Positions 35,852-46,813 of a stretch of DNA of 64,000 bases are shown here, piece after piece (the stretch's first letter is position 1; every line of letters begins with the position of its first letter). The notes under the pieces are model-generated. The model worked only from the letters and a program-made list of their open reading frames with translations. It did no database searches and was not told the DNA's origin. The stretch comes from Gigantopelta aegis (Eukaryota; Mollusca; Gastropoda; Neomphalida; Peltospiridae). The position numbers were made by a program, and so were the translations under genes. The stretch is from assembly GCF_016097555.1 (NCBI RefSeq), contig NC_054711.1, positions 34,679,395 through 34,743,394 on the forward strand, read 5' to 3'.

Positions 35852-38700
35852 GCAGCTGTCCACACCCCAAAACAGTGACAAGTTTCTACACTTGCCACTA
35901 TTGTATTGTATTTTCCAGCTACGAGTCACGTGCCTCCCAGATTTTATCGCGTCATTGGTTTTTGTTACGTAATTTTGATACTCAGTACTTGCTACTTTCC
36001 AAAATGGCGACTAGAAACCTTTCTGCTGAGCAAGTTGCCGCTTTGATGATGGAAACAGATGAGGAAAGTGATGATCCTGATATGGATATTAGTGATACTG
36101 ATTCACTAGATCTTGATACTAACTGGAGCAGTGAAGAAGGTGATACAATGATTTCATCAGACTCATATGTTTCAAGTGACGATGGGGTACAACTGGCAAC
36201 ACGTGGTAGGTCTAGATTTCATGGTGTTCGCACTCGAGGACCTCGTGGTCGTGGAACTCCTGGAAGCGGTGATGACCAGCTAGAGGTCGAAGTGTACGAT
36301 ATCGTGGTCAAGGTAGAGCTGCACTTTTGTTTAATAGACAAGCAGTTTCCAGCCCAGCACCAGGCATGGGATGGAATGGAGCAGGTGGGCGTGGAAATCG
36401 TGCTGTCCCAATGCATACATGGTCAGATGTTGCCCAAGATCCACCTGACTTTGCTTGCACTGAAAACTCTGGTCTTAGAATGGATTTACAGGATACATCG
36501 CCCGGTGCATATTTTGATTTATTTCTGACACCACAGTTGATAGATAAAATGGTTACAGAAACAAATCGATATGCTGCAGTGGAAATAAACAAGCAATGTC
36601 CTTTAAGAAGAGAATCACGTTTGAAATCTTGGAAGGACACAGATGCTAAGGAAATGAAACAGTTCATTGCATTGTTGCTTCACATGGGTCCAAAAACCTT
36701 GCCTACTATACAACACTACTGGAGTACTGATGTTCTATACAGTTTGCCATTTTTTGGTGGTGTCATGAGTCGCAACCGTTTCCAACTACTTTTGTGTTTC
36801 TGGCATTTTGCAGACAATGATCAGCATAATGACGATCGCCTGTTCAAGATACGCACTGTTCTGGATCATTTTAACGATGTCATGCCGGCTATTTACTATC
36901 CAGGGAAAGATCTCTCTATTGATGAGTCCATGGTACTTTGGCGTGGCAAATTGCTGTTTCGCCAGTATATCAAGAATAAACGTCATAAATATGGAATCAA
37001 ACTCTATGAACTGTGCGAGCCTCGAGGCACTGTTCTGAAGATTCGGGTATACAGTAGCGTCCACGTAACTGATGATGACGGCTATGGTCAAGCTGCTGCA
37101 ACTGTTCTAGACCTCTTGGACGGCTACCTAGACAAAGGCCATGTGGTGTACACAGATAATTATTACAATTCTGTGAGTCTGGTGAAGAAGATGACAAACC
37201 GATCAACCTATCTTTGTAGAACTCTGCGATTTGACAGAAAAGAGCCCTGCCTGCTGTCCACGCCCCAAACCTGTACCCACTTTTCGCTCTTGAACCGGCC
37301 CTGGCAGCCATCATACATCCCAACTCTACACCCAGTTAGAGGACTGGAACTGTCCCTGCCTGCTGTCCACGCCCCATCAGTATACACAGTATAAGCACTA
37401 GAACTGGCCCTGCCTGCTTTCCACACACCAACCCCGAACCCAGTTTCCACTCTTGAACTGGCCCTGGCAGATGTCCACACAGCAACCCTGTACCTATTGA
37501 GCGCACTGGAACTCACACACTGCCTGCTGTCCACACCCCAAACCCGTACCCAATTGTCGCTACTGAACTAGCTCTGGCAGCTGTCCAGACCCCAACGCTT
37601 TACCCAGTTGTCACCCTTGAACTCGCCCTGGCAGCTGTACACCCCATAACAGTGACACGTTTTTACACTTGAACCGGCCCTACGAGCTGCCCACACACCC
37701 CAACCCTATCCCCAGAGAGTGCACTTGACTCGGCCCTGCCTGTTCTTCACACCCCAACCCCGTGCCCAGTGAGTAAGTAAGAACTGGCCCTGCTACCGGT
37801 TCAGGGATCACACCACTATTTCAGTCAATGACTGGCGTGTAGGCAATGAATTTAGTTCTATGAAAAAGAGTACCGCTTTTCTTTATTTTATTATGTTGGT
37901 ATCTCAACACACTTGACACTATGATTATGGAAATTTTGAAGGATAACATTGTCTCTTGACCTTGGCATATCATACTCATAGATCCATATCTGTTTTGGTA
38001 CAGGCAAGACCATTCTTTACTGTGCCTGCATTACATATTTTTAACAAGACTTGCCTCCCCTCCATTACTCCCTGTACATAGTTGACTCTTTTGAACTGGC
38101 CCTGCCAGCTATACACACCACACCCCCATAACCAGTGTTTCCTCTTCAACAGTCCCTGTCTGCTTTCCAGACCCCAACCCGTACCCAATCACCTGGCTTG
38201 AACGGGCCCTGCCTGCTGTCCATACCCCAACCCTGTACCCTCTTTTCGCTCTTGAACCGGTCCTGGCAGCTATCATACTCCCCAACTCTACACCCAGTTA
38301 GAGGACTGGAACTGGCCCTGCCTGTTGTCCACGCCCTATCACGATACACAGTTTAAGCACTAGAACTGGCCCTACCTGCTGTCCACACCCCAAACCAGCA
38401 CCCAGTTAGCATGCTTGAACTGGCCCTGACTGCTGTCCACGCCCCAACCCTGTACCCGCCTTTTCGCTCTTGAACCGGCCCTGGCAGCTGTCATACACCC
38501 CAACTCTACACCCAGTTAGAGGACTGGAACTGGCCCTGCCTGTTGTCCACGTCTTATCACCATACACAGTTTAAGTACTAGAACTGGCCCTGCCTGCTTT
38601 CCACACCCCAAACCCGTACTCAATTGTCGCTACTGAACTGGCTCTGGCAGCTGTCCAGACCCCAACGTTGTACCCAGTTCTCACCCTTGAACTCACCCTG
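35852..38700 (+). repeat. Tandem unit 1 (4,841-bp unit with ~1,992-bp internal deletion)
   Basis: Bases from 35,852 to about 37,243 match 38,701-40,092 at an offset of 2,849. Bases from about 37,244 match 42,085 onward at an offset of 4,841. The unit therefore lacks the piece corresponding to about 40,093-42,084, which is the 3' part of the transposase and the minisatellite next to it. The join falls in the sequence AAAGAGCCCTGCC. Confidence 0.9.
36004..37243 (+). pseudogene. piggyBac-like transposase, copy 1, 3'-truncated
   Basis: Start ATGGCGACTAGAAACC. The N-terminus is acidic (ETDEESDDPDMDISDTDSLD) and then Arg/Gly-rich (TRGPRGRGTPG). A frame change near 36,280 moves the reading to the frame that holds LLFNRQAVSSPAP and the DDE_Tnp_1_7-type core. 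Seen in that core: LSIDESMVLWRGKLLFRQY (first catalytic D) and VVYTDNYYNS (second D). The copy ends at LCRTLRFDRKE, where minisatellite DNA takes over, so the third D and the Cys-rich tail are gone. Confidence 0.9.
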
Positions 38701-38852
38701 GCAGCTGTCCACACCCCAAAACAGTGACAAGTTTCTACACTTGCCACTATTGTATTGTATTTTCCAGCTACGAGTCACGTGCCTCCCAGATTTTATCGCG
38801 TCATTGGTTTTTGTTACGTAATTTTGATACTCAGTACTTGCTACTTTCCAAA

Positions 38853-40736
38853 ATGGCGACTAGAAACCTTTCTGCTGAGCAAGTTGCCGCTTTGATGATG
38901 GAAACAGATGAGGAAAGTGATGATCCTGATATGGATATTAGTGATACTGATTCACTAGATCTTGATACTAACTGGAGCAGTGAAGAAGGTGATACAATGA
39001 TTTCATCAGACTCATATGTTTCAAGTGACGATGGGGTACAACTGGCAACACGTGGTAGGTCTAGATTTCATGGTGTTCGCACTCGAGGACCTCGTGGTCG
39101 TGGAACTCCTGGAAGCGGTGATGACCAGCTAGAGGTCGAAGTGTACGATATCGTGGTCAAGGTAGAGCTGCACTTTTGTTTAATAGACAAGCAGTTTCCA
39201 GCCCAGCACCAGGCATGGGATGGAATGGAGCAGGTGGGCGTGGAAATCGTGCTGTCCCAATGCATACATGGTCAGATGTTGCCCAAGATCCACCTGACTT
39301 TGCTTGCACTGAAAACTCTGGTCTTAGAATGGATTTACAGGATACATCGCCCGGTGCATATTTTGATTTATTTCTGACACCACAGTTGATAGATAAAATG
39401 GTTACAGAAACAAATCGATATGCTGCAGTGGAAATAAACAAGCAATGTCCTTTAAGAAGAGAATCACGTTTGAAATCTTGGAAGGACACAGATGCTAAGG
39501 AAATGAAACAGTTCATTGCATTGTTGCTTCACATGGGTCCAAAAACCTTGCCTACTATACAACACTACTGGAGTACTGATGTTCTATACAGTTTGCCATT
39601 TTTTGGTGGTGTCATGAGTCGCAACCGTTTCCAACTACTTTTGTGTTTCTGGCATTTTGCAGACAATGATCAGCATAATGACGATCGCCTGTTCAAGATA
39701 CGCACTGTTCTGGATCATTTTAACGATGTCATGCCGGCTATTTACTATCCAGGGAAAGATCTCTCTATTGATGAGTCCATGGTACTTTGGCGTGGCAAAT
39801 TGCTGTTTCGCCAGTATATCAAGAATAAACGTCATAAATATGGAATCAAACTCTATGAACTGTGCGAGCCTCGAGGCACTGTTCTGAAGATTCGGGTATA
39901 CAGTAGCGTCCACGTAACTGATGATGACGGCTATGGTCAAGCTGCTGCAACTGTTCTAGACCTCTTGGACGGCTACCTAGACAAAGGCCATGTGGTGTAC
40001 ACAGATAATTATTACAATTCTGTGAGTCTGGTGAAGAAGATGACAAACCGATCAACCTATCTTTGTAGAACTCTGCGATTTGACAGAAAAGAAAATCCAA
40101 AAGATTTAATCAAACAGAAGTTGAAGAAGGGGGAACATGTTTGGAAGCGGTCTGAATCAGTGGTAGTTTGCAAATGGAAAGACAAACGCGAAGTTCTTAC
40201 AATCAGCAACATGCATCGAATTGAGATGGTTGATGTTAGAAATCGGAATGACAAGCTGTCAAGAAAGCCGAACACAGTCCGAGATTACAACAATGGCATG
40301 GCTGGAGTAGACAGGTCAGATCAAATGCTGTCTTACTACTCGGCGCTGCGCAAGACAATCCGGTGGTATAAGAAGATTGTCCTGCATATCCTAGAAGTGT
40401 TTCTTCTAAATTCCCACATCCTGTACAATGCAAACAACAGAGAGCAGGATGAAGCTATTAAAATTTCGTGACCTGGTCACAATTCACCTGCTTGGTGATG
40501 TCTATGACAAATTATGTGACCACGGCCCAGCACATTCCCAGGCTCCAGTAAATGAGACATTCCATTACCTTGCACCACTGCCTCCCACAGAGAAGAAAGA
40601 GCGACCTACCAAACCTTGCCGAGTGTGCACAAAGGCCGGTACGAGACGGGAATCCCGTTACTTCTGTGAAGTCTGCCCCGGGAAGCCAGCTCTTTGTGTG
40701 GGAAAATGTTTCAAAGTTTATCACATGTCAGAATAA
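38853..40736 (+). pseudogene. piggyBac-like transposase, copy 2 (full span, two frameshifts)
   Basis: A full-length piggyBac family transposase of about 627 codons, which would excise and insert at TTAA sites. Domain order: acidic N-terminus, Arg/Gly-rich stretch, then DPPDFACTENSGLRMD and the core. Catalytic residues are D in LSIDESM, D in VVYTDNYYNS and D in GMAGVDRSDQM. A Cys-rich zinc-binding tail follows (PCRVCTKAGTRRESRYFCEV, then CPGKPALCVGKCFKVYHMSE). One frame change lies near 39,130. A second lies at ATTAAAATTTCG near 40,460, where one extra A in the A-run shifts EAIK from KFRDLVTIH. Both are also in copy 3, and copy 1 shares the first, so the element was already broken before it was copied. 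Confidence 0.92.
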
Positions 40737-41250
40737 TGGACATACCAATTCAATATGACACTGACAATAAACCCACATTTATTAATAGTTCAAACATAGA
40801 CACATTATACATGGCAAAACGTTTTTTTTATTTTGATCGCTGTGTTATAGTTTTGACTTTCATCGATGAAGACGATCATCGATTCATCATTTATATGAAT
40901 GTTTCAAACATAGTCCAAATTGCTCTGAAACATTAGGAATAAATCTGTTCCTGTATTTATGTTGATTTTTAACATTATAACTGTAAATGATTTAGTCAAA
41001 GAGATATGTGTCAAGATATTTCCATTATCAAATGCTGCGAATTGTGTTCACAATCAAAATCATTCAAACATTAATTAATAAATAATTCAATTGATTATTA
41101 CATCAATTTGTTATTAGTCATTGCCAGAAAGGTTACTAATTGTGTTATTGCCATTGCTGACAACCTTAATTTAATACGACACAGCACTGGTTTTACTATG
41201 AGTAAACTAGTAGTGGCAAAATCTGGTGCGCTCAGCATACAAATATACTC
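40737..41250 (+). other. 3' flank inside the piggyBac element
   Basis: AT-rich DNA between the transposase stop and the right end. It contains a plausible polyadenylation region (CAATAAA at 40,766; GGAATAAAT at 40,937). No other gene is seen. Confidence 0.5.
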
Positions 41251-41273
41251 GTGGGCGGCAGTCAACGTGTTAA
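41251..41273. repeat. piggyBac right terminal repeat and TTAA site
   Basis: The outward end reads, on the minus strand, TTAACACGTTGACTGCC, the form of piggyBac-type termini (TTAA then an ACTGCC-type end). The DNA to the right (AATCCTGTCACAGAG) recurs at 34,543 next to another TTAA, which supports this as the true border. No matching left end is present before any transposase copy. Confidence 0.7.
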
Positions 41274-43541
41274 ATCCTGTCACAGAGACTGTACTCTTCA
41301 TGTCAGGTAGTACATAGCACCAACTGTTAATAATTTAGTCAGTGCTTGGCTTTATGTTTGTATTGTCATGTATAATCAATAGTGGTGAGATACCTTCACA
41401 TCCCAAATCTGTACACAGTTGTCTCTATTGAACTGGCCCTGCTAGCTATCCACACCACACCCCCATAACCAGTGTTTTCTCTTCAACAGTCCCTGTCTGC
41501 TTTCCACATCTCAACCCCGTACCCAATCACCTGGCTTGAACTGGCCCTGCCTGCTGTCCACACCCCAACCCCATACCCAGTGATCACAATGGAACTGGCT
41601 AGCCTGCTATCCACACTCCAAACCCACACCCAGTTAGCATGCTGGAACTGGCCTGCCTGCTGTCCACGCCCCAAACCTGTACCCACTTTTCGCTCTTGAA
41701 CCGGCCCTGGCAGCTATCATACACCCCAACTCTACACCCAGTTAGAGGACTGGAACTGGCCCTGCCTGCTGTCCACACCCCAAACCAGCACCCAGTTAGC
41801 ATGCTTGGACTGGCCCTGACTGCTGTCCACGCCCCAACCCTGTACCCGCCTTTTCGCTCTTGAACCGGCCCTGGCAGCTATCATACACCCCAACTCTACA
41901 CCCAGTTAGAGGACTCTAACTGGCCCTGCCTGTTGTCCACGCCTTATCACCATACACAGTTTAAGTACTAGAACTGGCCCTGCCTGGTGTCCACACCCCA
42001 ACCCCATACCCAGTGAGCACACTGGAACTGGGCCAGCCTGCTATCCACACAACAAACCCGTACCCAGTTAGCATGCTTCAAATGGCCCTGCCTGCTGTCC
42101 ACGCCCCAAACCTGTACCCACTTTTCGCTCTTGAACCGGCCCTGGCAGCCATCATACATCCCAACTCTACACCCAGTTAGAGGACTGGAACTGTCCCTGC
42201 CTGCTGTCCACGCCCCATCAGTATACACAGTATAAGCACTAGAACTGGCCCTGCCTGCTTTCCACACACCAACCCCGAACCCAGTTTCCACTCTTGAACT
42301 GGCCCTGGCAGATGTCCACACAGCAACCCTGTACCTATTGAGCGCACTGGAACTCACACACTGCCTGCTGTCCACACCCCAAACCCGTACCCAATTGTCG
42401 CTACTGAACTAGCTCTGGCAGCTGTCCAGACCCCAACGCTTTACCCAGTTGTCACCCTTGAACTCGCCCTGGCAGCTGTACACCCCATAACAGTGACACG
42501 TTTTTACACTTGAACCGGCCCTACGAGCTGCCCACACACCCCAACCCTATCCCCAGAGAGTGCACTTGACTCGGCCCTGCCTGTTCTTCACACCCCAACC
42601 CCGTGCCCAGTGAGTAAGTAAGAACTGGCCCTGCTACCGGTTCAGGGATCACACCACTATTTCAGTCAATGACTGGCGTGTAGGCAATGAATTTAGTTCT
42701 ATGAAAAAGAGTACCGCTTTTCTTTATTTTATTATGTTGGTATCTCAACACACTTGACACTATGATTATGGAAATTTTGAAGGATAACATTGTCTCTTGA
42801 CCTTGGCATATCATACTCATAGATCCATATCTGTTTTGGTACAGGCAAGACCATTCTTTACTGTGCCTGCATTACATATTTTTAACAAGACTTGCCTCCC
42901 CTCCATTACTCCCTGTACATAGTTGACTCTTTTGAACTGGCCCTGCCAGCTATACACACCACACCCCCATAACCAGTGTTTCCTCTTCAACAGTCCCTGT
43001 CTGCTTTCCAGACCCCAACCCGTACCCAATCACCTGGCTTGAACGGGCCCTGCCTGCTGTCCATACCCCAACCCTGTACCCTCTTTTCGCTCTTGAACCG
43101 GTCCTGGCAGCTATCATACTCCCCAACTCTACACCCAGTTAGAGGACTGGAACTGGCCCTGCCTGTTGTCCACGCCCTATCACGATACACAGTTTAAGCA
43201 CTAGAACTGGCCCTACCTGCTGTCCACACCCCAAACCAGCACCCAGTTAGCATGCTTGAACTGGCCCTGACTGCTGTCCACGCCCCAACCCTGTACCCGC
43301 CTTTTCGCTCTTGAACCGGCCCTGGCAGCTGTCATACACCCCAACTCTACACCCAGTTAGAGGACTGGAACTGGCCCTGCCTGTTGTCCACGTCTTATCA
43401 CCATACACAGTTTAAGTACTAGAACTGGCCCTGCCTGCTTTCCACACCCCAAACCCGTACTCAATTGTCGCTACTGAACTGGCTCTGGCAGCTGTCCAGA
43501 CCCCAACGTTGTACCCAGTTCTCACCCTTGAACTCACCCTG

Positions 43542-45404
43542 GCAGCTGTCCACACCCCAAAACAGTGACAAGTTTCTACACTTGCCACTATTGTATTGTA
43601 TTTTCCAGCTACGAGTCACGTGCCTCCCAGATTTTATCGCGTCATTGGTTTTTGTTACGTAATTTTGATACTCAGTACTTGCTACTTTCCAAAATGGCGA
43701 CTAGAAACCTTTCTGCTGAGCAAGTTGCCGCTTTGATGATGGAAACAGATGAGGAAAGTGATGATCCTGATATGGATATTAGTGATACTGATTCACTAGA
43801 TCTTGATACTAACTGGAGCAGTGAAGAAGGTGATACAATGATTTCATCAGACTCATATGTTTCAAGTGACGATGGGGTACAACTGGCAACACGTGGTAGG
43901 TCTAGATTTCATGGTGTTCGCACTCGAGGACCTCGTGGTCGTGGAACTCCTGGAAGCGGTGATGACCAGCTAGAGGTCGAAGTGTACGATATCGTGGTCA
44001 AGGTAGAGCTGCACTTTTGTTTAATAGACAAGCAGTTTCCAGCCCAGCACCAGGCATGGGATGGAATGGAGCAGGTGGGCGTGGAAATCGTGCTGTCCCA
44101 ATGCATACATGGTCAGATGTTGCCCAAGATCCACCTGACTTTGCTTGCACTGAAAACTCTGGTCTTAGAATGGATTTACAGGATACATCGCCCGGTGCAT
44201 ATTTTGATTTATTTCTGACACCACAGTTGATAGATAAAATGGTTACAGAAACAAATCGATATGCTGCAGTGGAAATAAACAAGCAATGTCCTTTAAGAAG
44301 AGAATCACGTTTGAAATCTTGGAAGGACACAGATGCTAAGGAAATGAAACAGTTCATTGCATTGTTGCTTCACATGGGTCCAAAAACCTTGCCTACTATA
44401 CAACACTACTGGAGTACTGATGTTCTATACAGTTTGCCATTTTTTGGTGGTGTCATGAGTCGCAACCGTTTCCAACTACTTTTGTGTTTCTGGCATTTTG
44501 CAGACAATGATCAGCATAATGACGATCGCCTGTTCAAGATACGCACTGTTCTGGATCATTTTAACGATGTCATGCCGGCTATTTACTATCCAGGGAAAGA
44601 TCTCTCTATTGATGAGTCCATGGTACTTTGGCGTGGCAAATTGCTGTTTCGCCAGTATATCAAGAATAAACGTCATAAATATGGAATCAAACTCTATGAA
44701 CTGTGCGAGCCTCGAGGCACTGTTCTGAAGATTCGGGTATACAGTAGCGTCCACGTAACTGATGATGACGGCTATGGTCAAGCTGCTGCAACTGTTCTAG
44801 ACCTCTTGGACGGCTACCTAGACAAAGGCCATGTGGTGTACACAGATAATTATTACAATTCTGTGAGTCTGGTGAAGAAGATGACAAACCGATCAACCTA
44901 TCTTTGTAGAACTCTGCGATTTGACAGAAAAGAAAATCCAAAAGATTTAATCAAACAGAAGTTGAAGAAGGGGGAACATGTTTGGAAGCGGTCTGAATCA
45001 GTGGTAGTTTGCAAATGGAAAGACAAACGCGAAGTTCTTACAATCAGCAACATGCATCGAATTGAGATGGTTGATGTTAGAAATCGGAATGACAAGCTGT
45101 CAAGAAAGCCGAACACAGTCCGAGATTACAACAATGGCATGGCTGGAGTAGACAAGTCAGATCAAATGCTGTCTTACTACTCGGCGCTGCGCAAGACAAT
45201 CCGGTGGTATAAGAAGATTGTCCTGCATATCCTAGAAGTGTTTCTTCTAAATTCCCACATCCTGTACAATGCAAACAACAGAGAGCAGGATGAAGCTATT
45301 AAAATTTCGTGACCTGGTCACAATTCACCTGCTTGGTGATGTCTATGACAAATTATGTGACCACGGCCCAGCACATTCCCAGGCTCCAGTAAATGAGACA
45401 TTCC
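43542..45404 (+). repeat. Tandem unit 3 (cut by assembly gap)
   Basis: It repeats unit 2 at an exact 4,841-bp offset up to the first N at 45,405. The one coding difference I found is AGG to AAG at 45,154-45,156 (Arg to Lys next to the third catalytic Asp). Confidence 0.9.
43694..45404 (+). pseudogene. piggyBac-like transposase, copy 3, ends in assembly gap
   Basis: Identical to copy 2 in everything I compared except Lys for Arg in GMAGVDKSDQM. It carries the same two frame changes and all three catalytic Asp residues. The Cys-rich tail is missing only because the N run starts after the APVNETF segment. Confidence 0.9.
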
Positions 45405-45604
45405 NNNNNNNNNNNNNNNNNNNNNNNNNNNNNNNNNNNNNNNNNNNNNNNNNNNNNNNNNNNNNNNNNNNNNNNNNNNNNNNNNNNNNNNNNNNNNNNN
45501 NNNNNNNNNNNNNNNNNNNNNNNNNNNNNNNNNNNNNNNNNNNNNNNNNNNNNNNNNNNNNNNNNNNNNNNNNNNNNNNNNNNNNNNNNNNNNNNNNNNN
45601 NNNN
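45405..45604. other. Assembly gap, 200 N
   Basis: Exactly 200 N residues, a typical placeholder of unknown true size. It lies between tandem unit 3 and the ARMC8-like exon, so the number of further tandem units and the missing host exons cannot be judged. Confidence 0.99.
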
Positions 45605-45656
45605 ATGCTTAAACCTCAATCTGTGACAAAGAGTTTTATTTCTGAACTATACCAAC

Positions 45657-45799
45657 CTTTCAACAAGACTGATACACATCCAGCGTCTACAATGGCATTA
45701 ATATTGTCATCAGTTCCTTTAGACAAACTTCCCAGCACCACAGCCGATTCGGTCCGCAAATTAATAGGAGACAATTCATCTATCATCCACTGTAGCAAC
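45657..45799 (-). CDS. ARMC8: ARMC8-like armadillo protein, exon (third of those seen)
   Basis: ARMC8 (yeast Gid5) is an armadillo-repeat scaffold of the CTLH/GID E3 ubiquitin ligase, which positions the substrate receptor; in animals it acts in nucleus and cytosol. This 143-bp exon encodes LLQWMIDELSPINLRTESA, VVLGSLSKGTDDNINAIVD and AGCVSVLLK. The human protein has TECAVVLGSLAMGTENN followed by VKSLLD and IPALLQG at the matching place. The acceptor is TGTATTTCAG and the donor GTTGGT (a weak but valid GT). The exon begins with the third base of an Arg codon and ends with the first base of a Gly codon, and the phase fits the exon at 46,742-46,813. The next exon should lie at lower coordinates, in or beyond the gap. 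The open frame runs on past the donor for 14 codons, which I take as intron. Confidence 0.85.
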
Positions 45800-46106
45800 C
45801 TGAAATACATAGGAGACAACTTAGAGCTAATTTTAAATTACCAGGTGGATTATTTGTAAGTGTGATAACGGAGTTTGACTGCTCGTGAAGTATTATTTGT
45901 GTAATATATTTGCTTCCTTTGGTTATCTTTGACAGTTTAAAATACAGTTATGTAATATAGTCACCACGTATACTGTATGTAAACTTGGATCCAGTAATTT
46001 TGTTCTTTGTACAATAAAATCAACCAAGAATCGTGCATTATAAATCTACAGTACAGGCCTCAAAATATGTTGCAAATGTTGACTGATCTCTTGCCAATCA
46101 ATTAAG

Positions 46107-46110
<4 letters not shown>

Positions 46111-46139
<29 letters not shown>
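46111..46139. repeat. Poly(A) tract, 29 bp
   Basis: A pure A run followed by CCCCAATAAATC. Confidence 0.95.
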
Positions 46140-46141
<2 letters not shown>

Positions 46142-46189
46142 CCAATAAATCAGGTTTCTAGTTGTTATGTGCAGGACGATAATGAAACA

Positions 46190-46516
46190 CTAGGGCGTGA
46201 TGTAGCCCAGTGGTAAAGCATTCACTTGATGCACGGTCGATCTAGGATCAATCCCCGTCGGTGGATCCATTGGGCTATTTCTCATTCCAGCCAGTGCTCT
46301 ACAACTGGTGTAACAAAGGCCGTGGTATGTACTATCCTGTCTGTGGGATGGTGCATATAAAAGAACCCTTGCTACTAATCGAAAAGAGTAGCCCATGAAG
46401 TGTCGACAGTGGGTTTCCTCTCTCAATATCTGTGGTCCGTAACCATATGTCTGACACCATATAACCATAAATAAAATGTGTTGAGTGTGTTGTTAAATAA
46501 AACATTTTCTTCCTTC
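46190..46516 (+). mobile_element. SINE-A, full length
   Basis: Head: GTAGCCCAGTGGTAAAGC (A box), then GGATCAATCCCCGTCGG (B box). Body: CATTGGGCTATTTCTCATTC, CTATCCTGTCTGTGGGATGG, TGCATATAAAAGAACCCTTG and GGGTTTCCTCTCTCAATATC. Tail: CATATGTCTGACACCATATA, GTGTTGAGTG and TTAAATAAAACATTTTCTTC. A tRNA-derived RNA polymerase III promoter is inferred from the boxes. Confidence 0.85.
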
Positions 46517-46575
46517 CAATAAAGGACTATAGCAGTATCTTTCCTCTAACTAACTGCCAACTTGTCTGTAACAGA

Positions 46576-46618
46576 ATGAATTAATGAATGAATGAATGAA
46601 TGAATGAATGAATGAATA
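46576..46618. repeat. (GAAT)n microsatellite
   Basis: About 10 units of AATG/GAAT. Confidence 0.9.
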
Positions 46619-46741
46619 AATTAATGAATTAATGTTTTCATATATGGCCCAAATAACTAGAACCCATGCGAAGGACAATATGTTTGAATTGTAATTGGAA
46701 ATATAGATAAAATATGGTTGTTTAGTAACCCTAACACTCAC

Positions 46742-46813
46742 CTTGGCATTATTCCTTGTGAAATCATTTCAGATTTCTGTTTATTGTTTCCAATGACCAT
46801 ATTCTTCACATTC
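46742..46813 (-). CDS. ARMC8: ARMC8-like armadillo protein, exon (second of those seen)
   Basis: A 72-bp exon, too short to stand out by length. Acceptor TTGTCTAG, donor GTGAGTG. With the flanking exon bases it encodes NVKNMVIGNNKQKSEMISQ and GIMPR; human ARMC8 has MKNAVIGNNKQKANLIVLG and AVPR at this place. GNNKQK is an exact match. The exon starts with the last base of an Arg codon and ends with two bases of the next Arg codon (AG|G), so it joins exactly to the exons on both sides. The intron to the next exon is 942 bp. Confidence 0.88.

Larger units (their letters stand above)
38701..43541 (+). repeat. Tandem unit 2 (complete, 4,841 bp)
   Basis: It contains, in order, the piggyBac remnant, its 3' flank with the right terminal repeat at TTAA, two long minisatellite blocks (about 41,395-42,645 and 42,925-43,541) and the ~280-bp spacer between them. 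It is the only uninterrupted unit. Confidence 0.9.
45800..46741 (-). other. ARMC8-like intron with SINE and poly(A) tract
   Basis: It holds a 29-bp poly(A) run, a SINE-A copy and a (GAAT)n run, listed separately. The remainder (45,860-46,105) shows no feature. Confidence 0.7.

Noticed and set aside
35749-36003. Extension of the first piggyBac frame upstream of ATGGCGACTAGAAACC
   Set aside because: The extra residues come from minisatellite DNA and are not shared as coding sequence. The start at 36,004 is the one common to all copies.
36308-37323. Minus-strand open frames over the piggyBac copies
   Set aside because: They are shadows of the transposase, repeated at the same offsets with no motif of their own.
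45269-45859. A 196-codon plus-strand frame running through the N gap
   Set aside because: It joins the piggyBac tail to the antisense of the ARMC8-like exon across unknown sequence. It is not a gene.
46190-46265. A functional tRNA gene
   Set aside because: A- and B-box-like sequences are present, but no cloverleaf or acceptor stem closes, and the sequence continues into the SINE body.
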